Below, in pieces: positions 25,501 through 32,528 of a DNA stretch of 64,000 bases. Position numbers and translations under genes: made by a program. Each line of letters begins with the position of its first letter. Within the stretch, counting starts at the first letter, position 1. The notes under the pieces are model-generated. The model worked only from the letters and a program-made list of their open reading frames with translations. It was not told the DNA's origin and did not search any database. Source of the stretch: Actinomadura opuntiae (GTDB taxonomy: Bacteria; Actinomycetota; Actinomycetes; Streptosporangiales; Streptosporangiaceae); NCBI RefSeq assembly GCF_030283205.1, contig NZ_JASNWF010000014.1:124001-188000 (forward strand), read 5' to 3'.

Positions 25501-28500
25501 GGTCTGACCGTTGCACAGCCTGTGGACGGCCGGATCGTGGACGTCCCGCAGTCGCCGTGGCGGCACGAGCGCCACTGGGTGGACTTCTCGTCCCGCACGC
25601 GAGGCGGCCGCGACGAGCACCCGCTGCTCGGCGCGCACGTCGAACTCCCCGGTGAGGACCGGCACGCCTGGCGCGCCGACGTCGGCCTGGCCGCGCAGCC
25701 GTGGCTGAACGACCTGAGCGTGCACGGCTTGCACGCGCTGCCGGTCGCGGCGTTCGCGGAGATGGCGCTGGCGGCGGGCGCGACGGCGCTCGGCACCGAA
25801 GCCGTCCGTGTCAACAGCCTGTGGATAGAGCGGCCGCTCGCGCTCGCCGACCACACGACCGTGACGACGACGTTCGCCGAGACCGAGCAGCGGATCGAGA
25901 TCCACGCGCTGACGCCCGCCGGCACGTGGGTGCGGCTGGCCAGCGCGGACGTCGGCGAGGACGACCGGCCCCCCGCCGCGCCCGAGCACGGCGCGGCGAC
26001 GGAGGTCGCGGGCGCCGAGCGCGGGTCGCGGCACTACCGGCTGCACCCCGAGGTGTTCGACCGCTGCCTGGCGGCGCTGTCCGACGAGGTCGCGGCGTCG
26101 GACGGGCGGGGCGGAGTCTGGCTCGCCGAGACGATCGGGAGCCTGCGCGTGCACGGGCCGTCGCATCGCGGCGGGCACGTCCGCGCGGCGGTGACCGACG
26201 ACGACGGCGAGATGATCGGGTCCGTCGCGCTGCTCGACGGCGACGGCGAGGTGCTGGTCGAGGCGACCGGCATCGTGCTGCGCCGCGCCGAACGCCACGA
26301 CGTGCCCGTCCCGGTCGCCGACAAGCTGGTCGAGCTGGTCTGGGACGAGACCGAGGCGCCCGGGTCCGGTGAGGGCGACGGCCGCTGGCTGGTCCTCGCC
26401 GAGGACGACGACGCACTCGCGGGCGCCACGGCCGCCGGGTTGGAGGCGCGCGGCCGCCGCGTCGTCCGGCATCCCCTGGCGAACCGGGACGAACTCCCGG
26501 TGACCGGCGACCCTGTGGACGGCGTCGTGCTCGTCCCGTCCGCCGATCTCGTCGACGAGGACCTCGTGCTCGCCGTCGCCGGCGTGAGCCGCTCCCTCCC
26601 GGACGGCCCGCGCCTGTACGTCGCGACGCACCGCGCCGCCCCCGTGCGGGCGGGCGAGGCCGGCGAGCCCGGGCACGGGTTCGCCGCGGCGCTCACCCGC
26701 GTGCTGGCGTTCGAGCGGACCGTCCAGCGGGCCACGCTCGTGGACGTCGACCGCCCGGCCGACCTCGTCGAGGAACTGCTCGGCGACGGCGACGCCCGCG
26801 AGGTCGCCTGGCGCGGCGGCACCCGGTACGTCGCCCGCCTCGCGCAGGCCGTCCTCCCCGACTCCGACGCCAAGCCGAAGAAGATCGTCAAGCGGGGCGG
26901 CGCGTACGTCATCACCGGCGGGTACGGCGGGATCGGCCTGGTCACCGCGCGGCTGCTGGCCGACCGCGGCGCCGGCCGTATCGTGCTGTCCGGCCGCGGC
27001 GGCCCCGGCGCCGACGCCGAGAAGGTCATCGCGCGGCTGCGCGAGAGCGGCGTGGACGTCGGCGTCGTCCTCGGCGACATCGCCGCGCCCGGCACCGCCG
27101 AGCGCCTGGTGCGGGTCGCGCAGGAGGGCGGCGTGCGGCTGTGCGGCGTCGTGCACGGCGCCGGCGCGATCGACGACCGGCTGATCGCCGACCTCGGCGC
27201 CGAGGATCTCCACAGGGTGTGGACGGCGAAGGTCGAGGGCGCGCGGCGGCTCAGCGAGGCCACCTGGGACCTCGACCTCGACTGGCTGGTCATGCACTCG
27301 TCGGCGGCGGCGCTGCTCGGCTCGCCGGGCCAGGCCGCGTACGCGGCGGCGAACGCGGCGATCGACGCGCTCGCGGCGTACCGGCGGGCGCACGGCCGCC
27401 CCGGCACCACGATCAACTGGGGCACCTGGTCGCGCGTCGGCGGCGCCGCCGAGTCCGCGGTGACGGTCATCGACCCGATCAGCCCCGAGGAGGGCGCCGA
27501 GGCCCTCGAAGCGCTGCTCGCCCACGGAATGGCCGCGACGGGCGTGCTCCGCTTCGACCCGGTCACGGCGGTCGAGCTGTTCCCCGAGATCGGCGACATG
27601 CCGTACTTCGCGGCGCTGACGGAGGCCGCCGCCGAGCGCGGCGCCGGCGACGCGGGCGACTGGCCCGGCGTCGACGCGCTCAAGGAGCTCGACCCGGCCG
27701 AGGCCCGCAGACTGATCGCCGGGCAGGTCAGGTACCGGATCGCGTCCGTCCTCGGGTTCGACCCGCAGCGCCTGGACCCGGCCGTCCCGCTCACCGACCT
27801 CGGCCTGGACTCGCTCGTCGCCGTCCGGATCAAGAGCGGCGTCGAGCACGACCTCGGCCTGACCGTCCCGCCCGCCGTGCTGCTGCAGGGTGCGAGCGTG
27901 AACGTGTTCGAGGAGTGGGCGGCCGGCGAGCTCGGCCTGGCCGACGCCGCCGCGCCCACCGCCGCGACCGCCGTCTCCAACGCCGAGTCCGGCTACGTGA
28001 TGCCGCGCGACGCCGCCGAGCGCCTCGCCGTCCGCATCTTCGAGGACGTCCTCGGCCTGGACCGGGTCGGCGTCACCGCCGACTTCTTCGCCGACCTCGG
28101 CGGCCACGAGCACCAGGCCGACCAGGTCGTCGCGATGGTCGCCGCCGAACTCGGCGGCGAGGTCACGCGCGGCGAGCTGTTCGAGGTGCCGACCGCGGAG
28201 AACGTCGCGGAGGTCATCCGGGCCGCCGACGAGGAGGCCGCGCGGCAGACCGTCCGGCCGCTCAAGCCGTCCGGCGACCGCCGCCCGATCTTCATCGCGC
28301 ACCCCGCCGGCGGCACCACCGCCTGCTACCGGCAGCTCATCGACCTGCTCGGCGACGACCAGCCCGTCTACGGCCTGGAGCGGTTCGAGGACGCGCCGCC
28401 GGTCGAGGAGCGCGCCGCCCGCTACGTCCAGCACCTGCTCGAGACGCAGCCCGAGGGCGCGTTCCGGCTCGGCGGCTGGTCGTTCGGCGGCGTCCTCGCC

Positions 28501-29145
28501 TACGAGACCGCCCGGCAGCTCACCGCCGCCGGACGCGAGGTCGAGTTCGTCGCGCTGTTCGACGCGGGCATCCCCCTCGCGGTGGACGACGAGTCCGACA
28601 CCCTCGCCCGCCGCTTCTCCGCGTTCGCCGACTACATCAACGAGACCTACGGGCTGGACGTCACGCTCACCTACGAGGAGCTGTCCGGCCTGGACGAGGA
28701 GGCGCAGTTCGCGCTGGTCATGGAGCGGGCGGCGCCGCTGGTGGACTACATCCCGCCGGCGGCCCTCACCCACCAGCTCACGTCGCACCAGGACACCCGA
28801 TCCCTGGAGGCGTACCGGCCGAAGCCCTACGACGGCCGCGTCATCCTCTACTACGCCCCGGAGGAGACCCCCTGGGCGGTGCGCGACGCGCGTTACGTGC
28901 TCGACGGGACCAACGGTTTCGGCGGGCTCTGCTCCGACCTGGAGATCGTCACGATCCCCGGGGTGCACCACCTGAACCTGCTGGACCCGCCGGGCGTGGA
29001 GGCACTCGCCGCGCACCTGGAGGGCCGGCTCGCCGGACGCGCCGCGGGCGCGGACGGTGCAACCCGGCGGCCCGCGGACGGCCCGGACGCGCAGGACGCG
29101 CCCGGCCGCGCCCGGACCGCGGCACGGTCAACTCTGGCCCGCTGA
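22600..29145 (+). CDS. Pks13-like modular polyketide synthase (2181 aa)
   Basis: Domain order, with approximate residues: carrier (18-90, Ser54 in G-L-A-S-R-D); ketosynthase (114-540, Cys289, His424, His464); acyltransferase (640-940, Ser732 in G-H-S-M-G, specificity motif G-A-G-H at 831-834); DH-like (1005-1250); ketoreductase (1250-1610, G-G-Y-G-G-I-G at 1440, Tyr1581, Asn1585, and I-D-D suggesting B type); carrier (Ser1738 in L-D-S-L); degenerate carrier (Glu1837 where Ser should be); thioesterase (1895-2150, Ser1961 in G-W-S-F-G-G). An N-terminal carrier plus a thioesterase with H-P-A-G-G, Y-G-L-E-R and S-D-L-E-I-V matches Pks13 as I recall it. The DH has Leu1039 where the first catalytic His belongs, so it is probably inactive. 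The product would be a 2-alkyl-3-hydroxy acyl chain. GGGGGGAA precedes the ATG at 22600; earlier in-frame starts lack such a site. Confidence 0.9.
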   Translation: MQSNDRSGAGAPDGPRIAADAIRRHLIEQIARRSRIPVAEVDPDRPLEEFGLASRDAVAIAGELEQMLGRALPATLVWEHPTISKLSRALADGPDAAAEPEAAVAPSVREARRDEPIAVVGIGCRFPGGDRDLTGPEDYWRFLTGRGDAIREVPDGRWDPFDDGSPEVADRLAKTTRLGGFLDDVAQFDAQFFGLTPREAAVMDPQQRLVLEVAWEAFEHAGIGPASLRGSRTGVFVGVSAPEYAAFTASDLASLEPFTATGAALSIIANRLSYLLDLRGPSMIVDTACSSSLVSTHLAVQALRSGEADVALAGGVNLLLSPTVTMTFDLADATARDGHCKAFDASADGMVRAEGCGAVVLKRLSDAVRDGDRVLAVVKGSGVNSDGRSNGLVAPNSDAQRALLRDVYATAGVETGEVDYVEAHGTGTFLGDPIEAKAVGEVLGVGRGEDEPLLIGSAKSNLGHMESAAGIAGLIKTVLALHHKVIPPSAHYKEPNPHIPFEELRLQVVAEETPWPERGHPARAGVSGFGFGGTNAHVLLEEAPAQEAVSQPAVVRTFPLSDTSDDRVRDHAALLAEWVPNRDDVKLADLARTLHRRGGRGRSRAAVSARDRAGLVEGLKALAEGRPHPGVVTGSALGVPGRPVWVFSGYGAQRAGMAQRLLEEEPAFAEAIDDLDGLFAEEGGPELWSLLEEGRKPEGPADAMPVLFAIQIGLARMWKAYGVTPGAVIGHSMGEVAAAVVAGALTPQDGVRVIVRRSRLLTQLVGGGAMAVLGASAQEVERLADGLPEVYAAVHSSPKQTVVTGDADQVAEIVKRAEAEGRLARMVQAEGAGHSPQVDPLLPGLREQLAEIGLEQGTPLADGIRLYTTALPDPRAFDGEDARLDVEYWAANLRNPVRLTDAVSAAAEDGFRTFVEVNAHPILAHAIGETLDGSGALVTHTLKRAPKGQETDDTLTFHAQLATLAAYGLTVAQPVDGRIVDVPQSPWRHERHWVDFSSRTRGGRDEHPLLGAHVELPGEDRHAWRADVGLAAQPWLNDLSVHGLHALPVAAFAEMALAAGATALGTEAVRVNSLWIERPLALADHTTVTTTFAETEQRIEIHALTPAGTWVRLASADVGEDDRPPAAPEHGAATEVAGAERGSRHYRLHPEVFDRCLAALSDEVAASDGRGGVWLAETIGSLRVHGPSHRGGHVRAAVTDDDGEMIGSVALLDGDGEVLVEATGIVLRRAERHDVPVPVADKLVELVWDETEAPGSGEGDGRWLVLAEDDDALAGATAAGLEARGRRVVRHPLANRDELPVTGDPVDGVVLVPSADLVDEDLVLAVAGVSRSLPDGPRLYVATHRAAPVRAGEAGEPGHGFAAALTRVLAFERTVQRATLVDVDRPADLVEELLGDGDAREVAWRGGTRYVARLAQAVLPDSDAKPKKIVKRGGAYVITGGYGGIGLVTARLLADRGAGRIVLSGRGGPGADAEKVIARLRESGVDVGVVLGDIAAPGTAERLVRVAQEGGVRLCGVVHGAGAIDDRLIADLGAEDLHRVWTAKVEGARRLSEATWDLDLDWLVMHSSAAALLGSPGQAAYAAANAAIDALAAYRRAHGRPGTTINWGTWSRVGGAAESAVTVIDPISPEEGAEALEALLAHGMAATGVLRFDPVTAVELFPEIGDMPYFAALTEAAAERGAGDAGDWPGVDALKELDPAEARRLIAGQVRYRIASVLGFDPQRLDPAVPLTDLGLDSLVAVRIKSGVEHDLGLTVPPAVLLQGASVNVFEEWAAGELGLADAAAPTAATAVSNAESGYVMPRDAAERLAVRIFEDVLGLDRVGVTADFFADLGGHEHQADQVVAMVAAELGGEVTRGELFEVPTAENVAEVIRAADEEAARQTVRPLKPSGDRRPIFIAHPAGGTTACYRQLIDLLGDDQPVYGLERFEDAPPVEERAARYVQHLLETQPEGAFRLGGWSFGGVLAYETARQLTAAGREVEFVALFDAGIPLAVDDESDTLARRFSAFADYINETYGLDVTLTYEELSGLDEEAQFALVMERAAPLVDYIPPAALTHQLTSHQDTRSLEAYRPKPYDGRVILYYAPEETPWAVRDARYVLDGTNGFGGLCSDLEIVTIPGVHHLNLLDPPGVEALAAHLEGRLAGRAAGADGATRRPADGPDAQDAPGRARTAARSTLAR

Positions 29146-29185
29146 GGGCCGCGCCCCCCACCCCGTCGTTCCACGGAGGACACTC

Positions 29186-30505
29186 ATGGCCCACGACCTG
29201 CTCGACGCCGTCCGGTCCGGTGCGAGCGGACCCGAGCTGGCGGAGATCGACCTGCCGACCCGGTTCCGCGCCGCGTTCACCCGCAAGGACGAGGTCGGCA
29301 TCTTCGACGGCCAGACCGACAAGGACGTGCGCAAGTCGCTGCACGTCGGCGAGGTCGACATGCCCGAGCTGGCGCCCGACGAGTGCGTGGTCGCGGTGAT
29401 GGCGGCGGCGATCAACTTCAACACCGTCTGGTCGGCGATCTTCGAGCCGGTGCCGACGTTCGCGTTCCTGGAGAAGTTCGGCCGGCAGGGCTGGTACGGC
29501 GCCCGGCACGACCTGCCGTACCACATCCTCGGCTCCGACGGCTCCGGCGTCGTCGTCCGCACCGGCAGCGGCGTGAAGAGCTGGAAGGTCGGCGACAAGG
29601 TCGTGCTGTCCCCGTCCTACGTGGACGAGGAGGACCACGGCTCCTACGACGACGGCATGATGTCGGAGTCGCAGCTCGCCTGGGGCTTCGAGACCAACTT
29701 CGGGTCGCTCGGCGAGTACTGCATCGTCAAGGCCAACCAGCTCATCAAGAAGCCCGCGCACCTCTCCTGGGAGGAGGCGGGCTCCAACACCCTCTGCGCC
29801 GGCACCGCGTACCGGATGCTGGTCGGCCGGCACGGCGCCCGCATGAAGCAGGGCGACGTCGTGCTGATCTGGGGCGCGACCGGCGGGCTCGGCTCGTTCG
29901 CGACGCAGCTGGTCCGCAACGGCGGCGGCATCCCCGTCGGCGTGGTCTCCTCCGAGGAGAAGGCGGAGATTGTCCGGGCGCAGGGCTGCGAGCACGTCAT
30001 CAACCGCAACGACCTGAACCTCGGCGAGCAGGGCCTGCGCAACCCCAAGGCGGGCCGGATCCTCGGCGAGGCGATCCGCGGCCTCGTCGGCGAGGACCCC
30101 GGCATCGTGTTCGAGTACCTCGGCCGCGAGACGTTCGGCGCGTCGGTCTACGTCGCCAAGCGCGGCGGCAAGATCGTCACCTGCGGCTCGTCGACCGGGT
30201 ACAAGCACGAGTACGACAACCGCTTCCTGTGGATGCGGCTGAAGAGCATCATCGGCTCGCACGGCTTCAACTACCACGAGGCCGTCGAGGTGAACCGGCT
30301 GTTCTCCCTCGGCATGATCCACCCGACGCTGTCGAAGTCGTTCCCGCTGGACGAGGCTGGCGAGGCGACCCGCGCCGTCCAGACCAACCAGCACGTCGGC
30401 AAGGTCGCCGTGCTGTGCGGCGCCACCGGCGAGGGCCAGGGCGTCGACGACCCGGCGCTGCGCGAGCGCATCGGCGAGGAGAAGTTCCACCTGTACCGCC
30501 GCTGA
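29186..30505 (+). CDS. ccrA: Crotonyl-CoA carboxylase/reductase (439 aa)
   Basis: An NADPH-dependent reductive carboxylase of the medium-chain dehydrogenase family, which converts crotonyl-CoA (or a longer 2-enoyl-CoA) plus CO2 to ethylmalonyl-CoA (or alkylmalonyl-CoA). The full-length family sequence is visible: A-I-N-F-N-T-V-W-S, H-I-L-G-S-D-G-S-G-V-V, a D-E-E-D-H-G-S-Y-D-D insert, the nucleotide motif G-A-T-G-G-L-G at 230-236, and the late G-S-H-G-F-N-Y-H. It starts 40 bases after the polyketide synthase stop, behind CGGAGGA, so it is cotranscribed. This fits a supply of alkylmalonyl extender for the synthase. A housekeeping copy in the ethylmalonyl-CoA pathway is the alternative role. Confidence 0.93.
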   Translation: MAHDLLDAVRSGASGPELAEIDLPTRFRAAFTRKDEVGIFDGQTDKDVRKSLHVGEVDMPELAPDECVVAVMAAAINFNTVWSAIFEPVPTFAFLEKFGRQGWYGARHDLPYHILGSDGSGVVVRTGSGVKSWKVGDKVVLSPSYVDEEDHGSYDDGMMSESQLAWGFETNFGSLGEYCIVKANQLIKKPAHLSWEEAGSNTLCAGTAYRMLVGRHGARMKQGDVVLIWGATGGLGSFATQLVRNGGGIPVGVVSSEEKAEIVRAQGCEHVINRNDLNLGEQGLRNPKAGRILGEAIRGLVGEDPGIVFEYLGRETFGASVYVAKRGGKIVTCGSSTGYKHEYDNRFLWMRLKSIIGSHGFNYHEAVEVNRLFSLGMIHPTLSKSFPLDEAGEATRAVQTNQHVGKVAVLCGATGEGQGVDDPALRERIGEEKFHLYRR

Positions 30506-30513
30506 CCACCCCG

Positions 30514-30552
30514 CATGTCGGGCCCCGGCGGTCACCGCCGGGGCCCGACATG
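30514..30552. terminator. Bidirectional terminator, 18-bp perfect stem
   Basis: CATGTCGGGCCCCGGCGG (30514-30531) and its exact complement at 30535-30552 around a three-base loop. It closes the polyketide synthase-ccrA unit and the convergent sortase operon. Confidence 0.88.
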
Positions 30553-30561
30553 TTCGCGCGT

Positions 30562-31212
30562 TCAGGAGGCCGTGAGCCTCGAGTAGACGATCAGGTTCTC
30601 GGTGTAGTGGCCCGCCCTGGGGTCGAAGGCCCCGCCGCAGGTCACCAGGCGGAGGGCCGGGTGGTCGAGCGACTCGCCGAAGACCTTCTGGTGCGGGAAG
30701 GCGTCCTTGTTGACGCGCTGCGCCCGCTCCACGGTGAAGGTGGCGGTGGTCCCGTCCTTGCGGCCGATCTGGATCTTGTCGCCCGGCTTCAGGTCCTTGA
30801 GCCGGTAGAACACCGCGGCCTTCTTGTCGGCGTCGACGTGGCCGAGGATGACCGCCGGGCCGACCTCGCCCGGCGTGGGCCCCTCCTTGTACCAGCCCGC
30901 CAGGTTCGGCCTGCTCAGCGGCGGTTCCTCGATCTGCCCGCCCGGCTTCAGCCCGATCTGCCCGACCGGCGCCGACACCCCGATCCTCGGGATCGTGATC
31001 GTGGTGGGCTCGGACGGGGCCAGGGACGAGACGTTCGACGCGGCCGTGGTGCCGCTCGGCGCCGCGCTCGGCGCGGGCGCCGGCGGCGGCTTCGAGGACG
31101 AGGCGCCGCCGCCGTCCCCGCCGCCGCAGCCGCTCAGCAGCAGTCCGGTGAGCAGCACGCCGGCCGCCGCTGCGGCGCGGCGACCGGCGGCCGGTGCTGG
31201 GAGATCAGGCAA
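30562..31212 (-). CDS. Class F-like sortase (216 aa)
   Basis: A membrane-anchored transpeptidase that joins surface proteins to other groups. An N-terminal lipoprotein-like signal has L-L-L-S-G-C at about residues 24-29. A Gly/Ser/Pro linker follows, then a sortase barrel beginning I-T-I-P-R-I-G-V-S-A-P-V. Catalytic residues are His125 (L-G-H-V-D), Cys192 (L-V-T-C-G-G) and Arg near 213 (V-Y-S-R). The R-I-G-V-x-A-P-V start and compact barrel resemble actinobacterial class F sortases. The start appears to be TTG, overlapping the upstream gene by eight bases, so translation is coupled. The upstream gene is its probable substrate. Confidence 0.85.
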   Translation of the reverse strand: MPDLPAPAAGRRAAAAAGVLLTGLLLSGCGGGDGGGASSSKPPPAPAPSAAPSGTTAASNVSSLAPSEPTTITIPRIGVSAPVGQIGLKPGGQIEEPPLSRPNLAGWYKEGPTPGEVGPAVILGHVDADKKAAVFYRLKDLKPGDKIQIGRKDGTTATFTVERAQRVNKDAFPHQKVFGESLDHPALRLVTCGGAFDPRAGHYTENLIVYSRLTAS

Positions 31213-31942
31213 CGTTCGACCGCTCCCGGGCCGTCCGGCGGCGCAGCGCGACGGCGCCGAGCCCGGCGGCCGCGAGCGCGCCCCAGCCGATCGCCATCAG
31301 CGGCGCGCCGGAGCCCGCCGTCCGGCCGTACATGCTGCCGTCACCGGTGTCGATCCGCCCGTTCGGGATCTTCGGCGTGGTCGGCTGCATGCCGGTGCCG
31401 GGCTTGGCCGGGTTCTTGGACGGGTGGGTGCTGAACCGGACCGACCCGAAGCCCTTGCAGACCACCGTGGCGACCGTCGGGTCGGGCAGGCTGCTCTTGA
31501 AGGTGCCGGTCGCGGTCCACGTGCTCTTGCCGGTCTTCGCCACCGGCAGCGGGCTGCGGGTGTAGCCGTTGCTGGTGATCGTCACCGTGCTCGGGCAGGT
31601 CACCGTGAACGTCGTGTGGCGCCCGGGCGCCACGACGCGGCTGGACAGCCGCACCTTGTCGAACCCGAACCGGAACACCGGCTTCGGCGTGGTGGGCGGC
31701 AAGGTCGGCGGCTGGTCACCGGGGGAGACCTCGACCCAGTGCGGCACCTTCTGCCCGGGCTCTAACGTGCACTTCAGCAGCGTGCCGTCGGCGAGCTTCA
31801 CCTTCTTGCCGACGTCGGCCTTCTTGCAGAACTGTCCCGCCTTCGGTCCGTCCTGGGCGGGCGAGGCGAGTGCGGTCCCCGCCATTCCGAGCACCATGGA
31901 CCCGGTGGCGACCGCCGCGGCGGCCAGCCGAGTTGCGCGCAT
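31205..31942 (-). CDS. Secreted surface protein, probable sortase substrate (245 aa)
   Basis: The signal peptide runs to about residue 27 (A-V-A-T-G-S-M-V-L-G-M-A-G-T-A-L-A-S). The mature region has paired Cys residues and beta-rich segments without a known domain. The C-terminus has P-N-G-R-I-D-T-G-D-G, a hydrophobic helix (M-A-I-G-W-G-A-L-A-A-A-G-L-G) and R-R-R, the layout of a cell-wall sorting signal but with D-T-G in place of L-P-x-T-G. The next gene is a sortase and overlaps this one. ATG follows GAGGAG. Anchoring by the neighbour is inferred from context. Confidence 0.75.
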   Translation of the reverse strand: MRATRLAAAAVATGSMVLGMAGTALASPAQDGPKAGQFCKKADVGKKVKLADGTLLKCTLEPGQKVPHWVEVSPGDQPPTLPPTTPKPVFRFGFDKVRLSSRVVAPGRHTTFTVTCPSTVTITSNGYTRSPLPVAKTGKSTWTATGTFKSSLPDPTVATVVCKGFGSVRFSTHPSKNPAKPGTGMQPTTPKIPNGRIDTGDGSMYGRTAGSGAPLMAIGWGALAAAGLGAVALRRRTARERSNVA

Positions 31943-32528
31943 TTGCCTGCTCCTCTGATCGGGGGGTCTCTCCGCGCGTCCCGGGCTGGACTCGCACCTG
32001 GCCGATGGCGGGGAAGCCGCGGAGCCGCGCGGCTGTCAGGCGGGTGCGCTCGTCGGGCGAGGCCCGGTGGGGCGGATGAGAACGATGGGCCTGGAGCCTA
32101 GCGGGATCAACCACCCCACAACCGAAATGCACCGAAAAGATTAGCTGACTGGCCATTTCCGGAAACCTGCGGGAATGGTGTAAACCTGACCCGTCCCCCG
32201 CGCGACCCCCTGACGAGAAACGATCTTTGGACGCGTAACGGCGGGTCCGAAGCCGTCGGACGAGCGGCGGCGCAAGGCGCTCGCTCGCCGCCCGCCCCCT
32301 GGGCTGGACCGGCGAGACCGGAGTGACCTCCGTCACATCGCTTTATGCAACCCGAACCGGGTCATTGGCGAAGCGCTGCGCTTTCTAACGGTACGGACGA
32401 GAAACATCGCTTAGCGTAGTTGCCTCTGCTATGCGACAAAACAGATGATCTGTGCCAGTTTGAGGCGGGTTCCCGGTAAATGATCTTGGCCATCGCAGTG
32501 GCCAGGTGACCGTCCGAGGAGAGCTCCC
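31943..32528. other. 586-base divergent intergenic region
   Basis: This region lies between the sortase operon and a secreted-protein gene. It is less GC-rich in parts (32110-32180, 32390-32500) than coding DNA nearby. GTGAC-CTCC-GTCAC at 32323-32336 resembles a CRP/FNR-type half-site pair (GTGA-N6-TCAC). No gene is supported. Its length suggests complex control or long leaders on both sides. Confidence 0.45.

Noticed and set aside
22477-29016. A 2179-codon frame antisense to the polyketide synthase
   Set aside because: It mirrors the sense codons with GC-rich third positions; the translation has no domains, while the sense strand has a complete set of synthase motifs.
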